Assembly: GCA_035574455.1 (NCBI GenBank)
Contig: DATLYT010000110.1
Location: forward strand, 1-64,000
Origin: DATLYT01 sp035574455
GTDB lineage: Bacteria; Bacteroidota; Ignavibacteria; UBA10030
DNA: 64,000 nt
Direction: 5' to 3'
A program made the translations under genes and the position numbers. The notes below the pieces were generated by a model. That model saw only the letters and a program-made list of their open reading frames with translations, did no database searches and was not told where the DNA came from. Below are positions 1 through 9,100 of the stretch, in pieces (the stretch's first letter is position 1; each line of letters opens with the position of its first letter).

Positions 1-2
1 GG

Positions 3-2987
3 TTACTCCGGCTTAAGAATAATGCCCTTGCCACGATGCCCGTTGATCTTCACGGTCAGCGGCTTCTCAAATTGCAGATGTCGCACCACGCCTAACTCTT
101 CGACGGCCTTCTGGGATTCCAACCATCCCCAATCGATATAGCTATCCGGATGTTTCGAGTTGACGGTGAAATAGCTGACCATGAAGGAGGTGATGTTCTG
201 GAAAAAATGCGACCCTTGCGACGGGGCAACATCCATATCTTTAAATCCTGTTTCCACAATTGCCCGCGCTCCCGAGATCTGATCCCATTTCACCGGAATA
301 CCGAGCCACGGGTCGAGCGTTCCCCATCGCCCGAATCCAATCAGGAGATACGGCCGGCCTTGAGCAATGAGCGCTTCGTTCATCTTGGTGACATTCAGAG
401 CAACATCATGCGTTTTGGACCGGTCGAATCGCTCGCGGTCAACAACCACAATGTCGTAGATGTCTTTGATGATGCCGTGGCCCAAAACTTGACTGCTGGA
501 GCAAAGAATTTTCTCACGCGGTTCATCGTCCACGCTGAGTTCTTCCATTTCACGACTCAGCACAAGGGGACGCATTTGCAACAAGCCAAAATTTTTTGGC
601 TCGCCATCCGGCACAGACATTGTAACGGCAAACTCGATTTCGACCGGCGTCCCCATCCCCCAGCTTCCCATGTCGACTAACAGCTCGATGATCTGTGGAA
701 GAGGAAAAATTTTATTCTGGAGAATTGGTGCAAACGTCACTACGCGCACTCCCTCGCGCGAAATGCCATCCCGGAGCACATCGTCTTCCGGCAAATAGGT
801 CGATGCGACATACTGGAGCGTACCGTCCTCTTCGGCAACATCCAACCCGTAACGTTTGAGCAAAACGTCGGTCGTCTCGGTGAACGAGAGCGGCTGGCCG
901 GAGAGTTCGAGGGCAAAGAAATCTTTTTGCGTGTTCGAAAGCGCTTCAGACGGCGAAAAGAGTTGGAGCAGGTGAGTTGGATATTTCGGACAGAACCGAA
1001 CCGTTTCCCCGCCGTCCACGACCATCTTGCCCAACCCTAAAGCGACCAACACAATGCCGTCCTGTTGTTTCTGCGGTGCGATCGGGTAGAAATTATAGGA
1101 TTTCGCCACGCCGGAAAAATCCGGATAAAACCGGTTGCCGTGTTGCGCGCCAACCATCTTCTGAATGATCACCGCCATTTTCTCTTCTTCCAGTCGATAG
1201 GAGGTGACCTTGATGTAATCCTTCGCGCTTTGGTAAAACGTCGACGCATACACCCGTTTGATCGTGCTGACCAACTCCCCTAACCGTTGAAAGGGATCCG
1301 GGTTGTTGTTCGGGATCATGTACGTCTCATACACGCCGGCAAACGGATGGTATTGCGAATCTTCGAGCAGACTCGAAGAGCGAACAGCGAGCGGCTCACG
1401 AATGAGGTCGAGAAATGCAGCAAGGTCGCCGAGGACGCCTTCCGGGAAACTGCGCGCCTCCAAAAAACGACGGGTGATCTCGGCATCGTCATTCGAGTTG
1501 AGAGCGAACGTGCGGAGGTTGTTCTCATCGAGGAACTGGTCGAAGACGTCCGTCCCGAGCACCACCGCCGGTGGGACGGAAATTTCCACACCTTCGAACT
1601 TATTCCGAACGTTGTAATTGTTGATGAGGATATTGACAAAGCCCAGCCCCCGCGCTTTTCCACCCAACGACCCGCCGCCGATGCGCGCAAAGCTGGTGTG
1701 CGGGTCAAATGTCTCTTTAGAAAAATCCGTAATCAGCCCACGCTGCTGCAGCTTGCGGTACTCCCGGAGGGATGCGATGAGATCCTCGCGGAGAGCAGCG
1801 AGCGATGGATAGTCCGAGACCTTGCGCGGGCGGAGTTTGTGCGCAAGCCAGAACTCCGTACGCGCCTTCAGCCAGTTGGAAAAATGATTCCGCTCTGCGT
1901 GGTATTTGATGCTCTCTTCCGGAACGAAGTGAAGCTGCTGCTCCAGCGATTTCAGGTCGGACGCCCTTCCCACCTCTGTTCCATCCGGTGTACGGAAAAC
2001 AAAATCGCCGAAGCTGAAGTACTGCGTCATGAACTGGCGTAATTCCATCAGATAGGTCGGTGATTCCTTGAGCAGGAATGATGCCCCGCGAGCCCGCGCC
2101 ATCTGCTCGAGCTCAGAATTGGTCGATTGGAGAAGGATCGGGATATCCGATTGCCGTGCTTTAACTTCCCGCGCAAAAGCCAACCCGGCACGCGGGTCGG
2201 GTTTGCCATCCCGCATAAAGTCGATATCCGAAATAACGCCGAGGATGTATTCTTCATACCGCTCGAAGTACTGCCACGCCTCTTCATAGGTGGTACAGAG
2301 CAGAATCTTAGGTCGCGCGCGCATGCGGAGATAACGGTGCGTCAGGTTGACGCCTTCGGAAATCAGCCGTTGCGACTGGTTAAGGATTTCGGTGTAGAGA
2401 ATGGGAAGGAAGGAGGAGTAATACCGGATGTTGTCTTCGATCACGATAATCGACTGCACGCCGGCGATCATCGTGTCATGCTCGACGTTCATCTTATCTT
2501 CCAGGTGCTTGATGATGCCGATAATCAGCCGGAAATCGCCCTGCCAGATGAAAATCTTGTCGAAGACTGAAGTGTCGTGGTACGTGACGAGATCCTTCAG
2601 CTCTTTGTTATCATAGGCCAGCAGGACGACCGGAATATCTAAACCCGACTCTCGCACCTGGCGAGCGAGTTTGAGCGCTGTCATGTCCTCGATGTGGAGT
2701 GTCGTAATGATGAGGTCGAAGCGCTTCTCTTCTTTTGCCAACGCAATGGCTTCTTCGCCGCTCGAGACGCGCGTCAGTTCTGGGGAGTGACTCAAGTGCA
2801 ACCCCTGGTATTCGTTCCGAATCAACTCGTACAGCCTGCCGTCTTCTTCGAAGAGATAGAGGTCGTACAGACTCGACACGAGCAGGACATCACGGATGCG
2901 GCGGCGCATCAGGTTCTGGAAGCCCTGAAAGCGCGTACCGTACCCGTGTTCGATCCATAACGGGTCGAAGTATTGCTTCTCAGCCAC
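3..2987 (-). CDS. Response-regulator / PEP-pyruvate-binding domain fusion protein
   Basis: A 994-residue cytoplasmic protein starting at GTG (2985-2987), with GGGAGG five bases upstream. Residues about 30-160 look like a receiver domain in which the usual phospho-acceptor Asp is replaced (FDLIITTL). Residues about 175-330 form a second receiver-like domain that keeps an acidic pair (VIED), an Asp in ISDIDF and a Lys in FLLKES. Residues about 440-850 resemble the N-terminal ATP/pyruvate-binding part of PEP synthase and pyruvate phosphate dikinase (GGGSLGGKARG, PLAVRSSSLLED). The phosphohistidine swivel domain and the C-terminal PEP-binding barrel are not visible, so it is unlikely to be a complete PEP synthase. 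It is separated from the upstream gdhA by a hairpin and only 24 bases, leaving little room for its own promoter. I infer a signalling or regulatory phosphotransfer role; the substrate is unknown. Confidence 0.85.
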   Translation of the reverse strand: MAEKQYFDPLWIEHGYGTRFQGFQNLMRRRIRDVLLVSSLYDLYLFEEDGRLYELIRNEYQGLHLSHSPELTRVSSGEEAIALAKEEKRFDLIITTLHIEDMTALKLARQVRESGLDIPVVLLAYDNKELKDLVTYHDTSVFDKIFIWQGDFRLIIGIIKHLEDKMNVEHDTMIAGVQSIIVIEDNIRYYSSFLPILYTEILNQSQRLISEGVNLTHRYLRMRARPKILLCTTYEEAWQYFERYEEYILGVISDIDFMRDGKPDPRAGLAFAREVKARQSDIPILLQSTNSELEQMARARGASFLLKESPTYLMELRQFMTQYFSFGDFVFRTPDGTEVGRASDLKSLEQQLHFVPEESIKYHAERNHFSNWLKARTEFWLAHKLRPRKVSDYPSLAALREDLIASLREYRKLQQRGLITDFSKETFDPHTSFARIGGGSLGGKARGLGFVNILINNYNVRNKFEGVEISVPPAVVLGTDVFDQFLDENNLRTFALNSNDDAEITRRFLEARSFPEGVLGDLAAFLDLIREPLAVRSSSLLEDSQYHPFAGVYETYMIPNNNPDPFQRLGELVSTIKRVYASTFYQSAKDYIKVTSYRLEEEKMAVIIQKMVGAQHGNRFYPDFSGVAKSYNFYPIAPQKQQDGIVLVALGLGKMVVDGGETVRFCPKYPTHLLQLFSPSEALSNTQKDFFALELSGQPLSFTETTDVLLKRYGLDVAEEDGTLQYVASTYLPEDDVLRDGISREGVRVVTFAPILQNKIFPLPQIIELLVDMGSWGMGTPVEIEFAVTMSVPDGEPKNFGLLQMRPLVLSREMEELSVDDEPREKILCSSSQVLGHGIIKDIYDIVVVDRERFDRSKTHDVALNVTKMNEALIAQGRPYLLIGFGRWGTLDPWLGIPVKWDQISGARAIVETGFKDMDVAPSQGSHFFQNITSFMVSYFTVNSKHPDSYIDWGWLESQKAVEELGVVRHLQFEKPLTVKINGHRGKGIILKPE

Positions 2988-3011
2988 TTAAACCTCCCGC
3001 CCCTTGACCTG

Positions 3012-3060
3012 ACACAAAAAAGAAAACATCGGAGGGAAGGACTTCCGCTCCGATGTTTTC
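3012..3060 (-). terminator. Intrinsic terminator after gdhA
   Basis: A perfect 13-bp inverted repeat (3022-3034 with 3048-3060) has an inner pairing of GGAAG with CTTCC. On the minus strand it is followed by a run of T (3015-3021 region). It sits between the gdhA stop and the GTG of the next gene, so it may also attenuate read-through into that gene. Confidence 0.85.
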
Positions 3061-3073
3061 GTATGGCTACGCA

Positions 3074-4435
3074 TTAGACTAATCCTTGATCCATCATTGC
3101 ATCGGCCACCTTGAGGAAGCCGCCGATGTTGGCTCCGTTGACGTAGTTACCCGGCGTGCCGAACCGCTCGGCAACCTCGACACAGGTCTTGTGGATGCTC
3201 TTCATGATCATCTGCAACCGATTATCGACCTCCTCCCGCGTCCACGGCAGCCGCATGCTGTTCTGCGCCATCTCCAGTCCCGATGTTGCCACGCCGCCCG
3301 CATTCGACGCTTTGCCGGGCGCGTAGAGAATCTTGGCATCGAGAAAGAGCTTCACACCATCAATGGTCGTCGGCATATTGGCTCCCTCGCTCACCACGTA
3401 GACGCCGTTGTTCAGCAGATTCTGTGCGTCTCGAGCGTTGATTTCGTTCTGCGTCGCGCTCGGAAAAGCGCAGTGAGCTTTGTGATTCCACAACGGGTTA
3501 TATTCCATCTTCGAGTCGAACGGCGTGTAGACGGCATTCTTGTACTTGTCCACGTATTCCTTGATGCGTCCCCGCTTGACATTTTTCAACTCCATGATGA
3601 AATCCAGTTTCTTTCTGTCGATCCCCTCTTCGTCATAAATGTATCCGTTCGAGTCCGACATGGTGACCACCTTGGCGCCCATCTGCAGGAGCTTTTCGAC
3701 CGTATACTGCGCGACGTTGCCGCTTCCAGAGACGAGACAGACCTTCCCCTGAAGCGTCTCCCGTCGCGTCGCCAACATCTCTGCCGCAAAATAGACCGCC
3801 CCGTACCCCGTCGCCTCCGGACGAATCAGCGACCCTCCCCAATTCAACCCTTTGCCCGTCAGAACACCGGTGAACTCATTCCGCAAACGCTTGTACTGCC
3901 CGAAGAGATATCCAATCTCCCGACCGCCCACACCGATGTCGCCCGCCGGCACGTCGGTATCGGGACCAATATGGCGGAACAGCTCCGTCATAAAACTCTG
4001 ACAAAAACGCATCACCTCATTGTCGCTCTTCCCTTTCGGGTCAAAGTCGGAGCCACCCTTGCCGCCACCCATAGGGAGCGTCGTCAAACTGTTTTTATAC
4101 ACCTGTTCAAAGGCAAGGAACTTGAGGATGCTGAGGTTGACTGACGGATGGAACCGAAGCCCACCCTTATACGGTCCGATAGCGCTGTTCATCTCAATAC
4201 GGTATCCGCGATTGACGTGCACCTCCCCCTGGTCGTCCATCCAGGGCACGCGAAACATGATGACTCGCTCTGGCTCGACCATCCGCTCGAGAATTTTGTG
4301 TGAGCGATATTCGGGATACCGTTCAAGCACAAGCGCGAGCGATTCAACAACCTCCTGGACTGCTTGATGAAACTCTGGTTCGTGTGGATTCTTTTCTTTC
4401 ACATATGCCATAAAGTTTTCAACATACGTAGACAT
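3074..4435 (-). CDS. gdhA: NADP-type glutamate dehydrogenase
   Basis: A 453-residue enzyme of the hexameric GdhA class that interconverts 2-oxoglutarate plus ammonium and glutamate in the cytoplasm. The substrate-domain signatures GGLRFHPSVN and PMGGGKGGSDFDPKG carry the catalytic lysines. The Rossmann segment is VSGSGNVAQY, followed by TMSDSNG. Ser rather than an acidic residue at the end of the second strand fits NADP preference as in E. coli GdhA, hence ammonium assimilation. The ATG is preceded by AAGGAG six bases away. A second glutamate dehydrogenase of a different subfamily lies 83 bases upstream in the same direction, so the two may be co-transcribed. Confidence 0.96.
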   Translation of the reverse strand: MSTYVENFMAYVKEKNPHEPEFHQAVQEVVESLALVLERYPEYRSHKILERMVEPERVIMFRVPWMDDQGEVHVNRGYRIEMNSAIGPYKGGLRFHPSVNLSILKFLAFEQVYKNSLTTLPMGGGKGGSDFDPKGKSDNEVMRFCQSFMTELFRHIGPDTDVPAGDIGVGGREIGYLFGQYKRLRNEFTGVLTGKGLNWGGSLIRPEATGYGAVYFAAEMLATRRETLQGKVCLVSGSGNVAQYTVEKLLQMGAKVVTMSDSNGYIYDEEGIDRKKLDFIMELKNVKRGRIKEYVDKYKNAVYTPFDSKMEYNPLWNHKAHCAFPSATQNEINARDAQNLLNNGVYVVSEGANMPTTIDGVKLFLDAKILYAPGKASNAGGVATSGLEMAQNSMRLPWTREEVDNRLQMIMKSIHKTCVEVAERFGTPGNYVNGANIGGFLKVADAMMDQGLV

Positions 4436-4518
4436 AGCGATCTCCTTTGTTGTTCAGAGGAAATGACGACGTGAGCACCCTGAATCCCGCAGCAGAACAA
4501 CAGCGAACGAGAAAAACA

Positions 4519-5937
4519 TCAGGGGAAAATACCTAATTCTAAGTACGAAGTAGCAATTTTGTTGATCGAATTGATGAACGCGGCAGTGCGGAGGTCAATG
4601 CCCGGGTGTTGTTTCCACGTTTCTCGAACCTGGTTGTACGCCACAATCATCGTATCCTCTAAGCCGGAGTTCACCAGATCCTCCTCGTCGGGACCGCGTG
4701 CGAGCTTTTCCTTTTCTTGTTCGGTCAGTGAGTGCTTTGTGATCTGTTCAATGGTGGCGATGATTTGTCGCGTCGACGTCTCGGTAAAACGCTTTCCTAA
4801 CCTCCCCATCCGCACATGTTGCAGGTTCTTCAGCCATTCGAAGTACGAAACCGTGACACCGCCGGCATTGAGGTACATATCCGGAAGTACCATAACGCCC
4901 CTTTTCTTGAGAATCTCCTCTGCCTCCGCCGTGGTTGGGCCGTTGGCACCTTCGCCGATAATCTTGGCCTTGATCCGTCCAGCATTCGCTTCGGTAATCT
5001 GGTTTTCCAACGCCGCCGGCACCAGGATATCGCACTCGAGCTCAAGAGCCTCAATGCTGTTTGGAATATTCGTCGCACCGGGGAAGCTCAAAATCGACCT
5101 TGTCTCCTTGCGATGCTTGATTACCGCGTCAACATCAAGCCCCTTGGGGTTGTAGATAGCTCCTTCATACTCGGCAATGCCAACAATCACGCAACCACCT
5201 TCTTGCAGAAATTTTGCTGCATGGTACCCGACATTCCCCAAGCCCTGCACCACCACGCGTTTGCCATCAAGACCGGGTGTCAGGCCGAGCGCCTTCATGT
5301 CCTCAGCAATGGAACACGCCTCACGGATTCCAAAAAAAACGCCACGTCCCGTTGCCTCGCGTCGGCCCCGAATGCCGCCCTGACTGACCGGCTTTCCCGT
5401 CACACACGCTGCAGCGTCAATCGCATCAGGATGAAACGCCGAGTACGTGTCGACAATCCACGCCATCTCACGCTCACTCGTTCCGTAATCGGGAGCCGGA
5501 ACATCGAGTCCCGGACCGATAAAGTTCTTCTTCACCAACTCCGCTGTGTATCGACGCGTTATCCGTTGCAGTTGAGACACCGTATACTTCTTCGGATTGA
5601 TCTTGATAGCTCCCTTCGCTCCTCCAAAGGGTACATCGACTATGGCACACTTGTACGTCATCAGCGCGGCGAGGGCCTTCACTTCGTCTTCGTTCACCTC
5701 TTCGCTGTAACGAATCCCGCCCTTGGTAGGGAGCTTGTGATGGCTGTGCTCGACACGCCACGCAGAGATGACTTCATAACCTTCATCGGTTTGGATAGGA
5801 AACTGAAAACTATACACGCTGTTGCAGACTTTAATTTGTTCCAACAATCCCTTCGGATAGCCGGTGTACGAGGCTGCTTTATCGAAATTGGCAGAGACGG
5901 TTTCGAAAAAACTGAGATGTGATTTTGGTGCAGTCAT
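4519..5937 (-). CDS. Glu/Leu/Phe/Val dehydrogenase family, probable NAD(P)-glutamate dehydrogenase
   Basis: A 472-residue dehydrogenase. The substrate-binding part has [11 protein letters not shown] and the catalytic region [10 protein letters not shown]. The dinucleotide fold has [14 protein letters not shown] followed by GIAEYEGA; the acidic residue after the second strand favours NAD over NADP, but this is a prediction. Overall it resembles the bacterial/mammalian type of glutamate dehydrogenase rather than the GdhA type encoded just downstream. A catabolic, glutamate-degrading role beside an assimilatory GdhA is a reasonable inference. The ATG at 5935-5937 has AAGGA close upstream. Leucine or phenylalanine as substrate cannot be excluded from sequence alone. 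Confidence 0.93.
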   Translation of the reverse strand: MTAPKSHLSFFETVSANFDKAASYTGYPKGLLEQIKVCNSVYSFQFPIQTDEGYEVISAWRVEHSHHKLPTKGGIRYSEEVNEDEVKALAALMTYKCAIVDVPFGGAKGAIKINPKKYTVSQLQRITRRYTAELVKKNFIGPGLDVPAPDYGTSEREMAWIVDTYSAFHPDAIDAAACVTGKPVSQGGIRGRREATGRGVFFGIREACSIAEDMKALGLTPGLDGKRVVVQGLGNVGYHAAKFLQEGGCVIVGIAEYEGAIYNPKGLDVDAVIKHRKETRSILSFPGATNIPNSIEALELECDILVPAALENQITEANAGRIKAKIIGEGANGPTTAEAEEILKKRGVMVLPDMYLNAGGVTVSYFEWLKNLQHVRMGRLGKRFTETSTRQIIATIEQITKHSLTEQEKEKLARGPDEEDLVNSGLEDTMIVAYNQVRETWKQHPGIDLRTAAFINSINKIATSYLELGIFP

Positions 5938-6150
5938 GGTTCCTTAGCTCATGTTGTTCAGAGAGTCGAGTGGGTCGACAGATAGGTAACAACTCTTGTG
6001 CGAGGCAATATTCCGCCTTTTTGCTTTCAGAAGCAAGGCGCAAAAGCCCCCGTTTCTTAACGGCAGGAATGTTTTTCCAAAGAATAGTAAGGGGTGTTCA
6101 GTTCGCTACGAGACAGGCGGTCCATCAACAAATCAACAGGTGCGAAGCCA

Positions 6151-9100
6151 TCATTTCATAACCGTGAGACGCCGGGTGACAACAACGCTTCCAGCTGTGG
6201 CGGAGTGAGCAGTCATCCGAAGCATATACACTCCCGATGGAACATCTTGAGGCGACCAGGTGAATGCATATGTTCCGGCAACGAACCGGTCATCGAGCAT
6301 CGTGGTGATCTGTGAGCCGAGAATGTTGAAGAGGTCGAGTCGAACACGACTTTCTTCAGGGACTCCAAAACGAATCGTTGTGGAAGCGTTGAAGGGATTG
6401 GGATAGTTGGGGAACAATGTGAACGCAACCGGCGGTGCCTCCACAGTGACAACAGTGCTGAGGGGAGAAGCAATCGCACTGAACACAACAGATGCATTCA
6501 TTGAAGGAGAAAAGGCCGTCACTGCATACACTCCGGCCCTGTTTCCCAGCGTCAACACTGTCGATGCTTGACCGTTTGCGTTCGTTGCCATCCCCGCGAC
6601 ACTGAGAGACTGCCCTGTTGCCTCATGGGGATACCCTGTGATGCGGAACGAGACGTTGATTCCCGGCAGCGGGTTTCCGCCGAAGTCCGTCACCGTTACC
6701 ACGAAAGGGCTTCTGAGCGTGGCTCCGACCGTTCCGGTCTGATTGTTGCCAGAGGTGGGTACAATCGACGTCGGCAACCCGGTCACAGCCGTCGACGAAA
6801 ATTGTACGGGACTTCCCGCTAAACCTGCCACATAAGCGGCAACAGTGTACACTCCTACTTTTGATCCTACCGTCAACGTTGCTCGCGCCTGTCCGCTGGC
6901 ATCCGTCAGGACACTCGCGGGTGATACCCCCGCGCCGAACTGACCAAAGGGCGCAGACGAGAGCCCAAACGATACTTCTTTTCCCTGAACTGGATTATTG
7001 GACGCATCGAGTACAGTCACCACCAGTGGCTGTGGCAACGTCGTCAGAATTGGGGCTTGCTGATAATTTCCGGAGGTCATGAGCAACACCGCTGCAGGTC
7101 CGGCGACGGCGGTTGCGTTGAAGACTGCTGTTCCTGTGATTCCGGTTGCTGTCGCCGTCACAGTGTAGCTCCCGACTTTATTCCCGAGCGTCAGTACTGT
7201 AGACACACGTCCTGAGGCATCTGAGGGGGAAGCCGTCACACTCAGTGACTGACCGCTCGCACCCGACGGCGTTTGAGTGATCGTAAAGAGTACTGGCACA
7301 GCAGAGACAGGGTTGCCCAAGGGGTCTGCTACACGAACGACGAAGGGGTTCAGCAGCGTAGACCCAAACATCGCCGACTGGTTCATTCCCGAAACAGCCA
7401 TGATTTGTGTCGCTGTGCCCGGTAAAACAGTAAACTGCGCACTGGTAGCGTCGGCCAATACATCCCCGTCTGTTCGCGTCACCCGTAACTGCACTCCACT
7501 CTCCGCAACAGTGTAGGTAACGCCAGAAAGGGTAACACTATTTGAACCCGCTGGGATTGTTCCACTCACCGTACCGCCAAGGACTCCTGACCCGGAGTGA
7601 ACACGAAGGAGTACGGCCGTACTTGCTTCGACACCCAACGGGGCGTCGTTTTCTCCCCGTGCCTCCACAACTACAGGGAAAGACGATCCGGCAAGTGGCA
7701 TGTTCCCTCCGTTCACCGAGACGATGGCTAATTTCACGGGCGCAGGCTCACCTACCACAAAATCGCTAAAACCCGTAATCCCTGTTGCCTGAACGGATGT
7801 TGTTGTGACCGGTCCAAGTGTGGGACTCAACCACTGACCATTGTAGCGTTTGAGGATGAAATCCGAAGGGTTACCTGCAGTGATAAGACCGTTGTGGGTC
7901 AGTGTGAGCGTGGAATGATCAAACTGCACGCCGCCGTTGCTGACCGTCCAATACACAGACGCTCGCTTTGAGTTCCGGATCCCTGAATTGCCAATATTCG
8001 GGTGCGCGCCCGTTGTGACGTTGACTGTGATCGTGCCTCCAACAACCACAGTATTGAACGAAATCAATGCCGGCGTGTAACGAGTATTAGTGCCCACATC
8101 AAACGAGAGTGTCGTTGATCCAGGAAGAACTCCGCGTGCCAAATTTCCTACAACATACCCGTTCGTTCGGGTAACGGAGCCGGTTGATGCTATCGTCAAG
8201 GTATGCGCGCCGGTAGTCACGACCCCGGCAAGAAGCGCAAGAGTGCCTTCGACATTGACCTGCCCACTTAGAGTAACCCCGACTGAGTTGTTCACCGTAA
8301 GATTTTTGAAAGTCCTCGCACCAAGAAATTGCGCGCCTGATCCGTTCAGCTCCACCGTGCTCCCGGTTGAGAGCGTTAACGCGCCCGTTGTCGTAATGTT
8401 TCCGGTAAGAGCGTCCGTTGTGTTCGTCGATCCTACGGCAAGCGTACCACCGTTGGCCACCGTCACACTTCCTGCCCCTGAAATAAGTCTTGTCCCGCAC
8501 ACGAGTGTACCATGGATCGTCAGCGTCCGTGAAGCCGCCACTGCTAGATTACTATTGAGCGACAACAGAGCGCCGGGACCAACATTCCAATTGATGTTCG
8601 TATTGGTCAAGGTTCCCGCCGATTGGGTAAAAGTTTTGTTGTTTCCGGTGAAGTTCAGTGTAAGCGGCGTTGTGGTATTCAGATGGGTAAACGTCCCGCC
8701 GGTCTGAACGAAATTTCCGCCGATATTCAGCACTTGACTGTTTGCCGAAGCTGTGTTGGTCACATTCAATATTCCACCCCGAATAACCAGATCCCCAGCA
8801 ATCGTCATCGTCAACGCACCACTGCCGACTAGCCGAAATTCCCGTGTCGTTCCGCCAGTAGTGATGATGGTGAGATTCCCTTGGATTGTTGTCAGATTCC
8901 CCGATTGATTCCACGAGCCTGCAAGCGTCGCGATGTCTATCGTCACATTCCCCCACGAAATGCCTGAAGGTAGAGCCGTTGGGCTTGTTCCTCCATTCGC
9001 CCACTTTTTAAAGACGACGGTGCTCGCTGGCTGTAAGATGCGCGTTGTGCCAGGAAAATCCGCGCTGGAGCCGTTTGAAGTGCTTCCGTTGGCGTTATGG

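Noticed and set aside
4816..5922. Long plus-strand open frames opposite real genes (for example 4816-5922, 3086-4144, 1287-2042, 12319-13284)
   Set aside because: Each lies opposite a recognised minus-strand gene, has no family resemblance and arises from GC-rich third codon positions.
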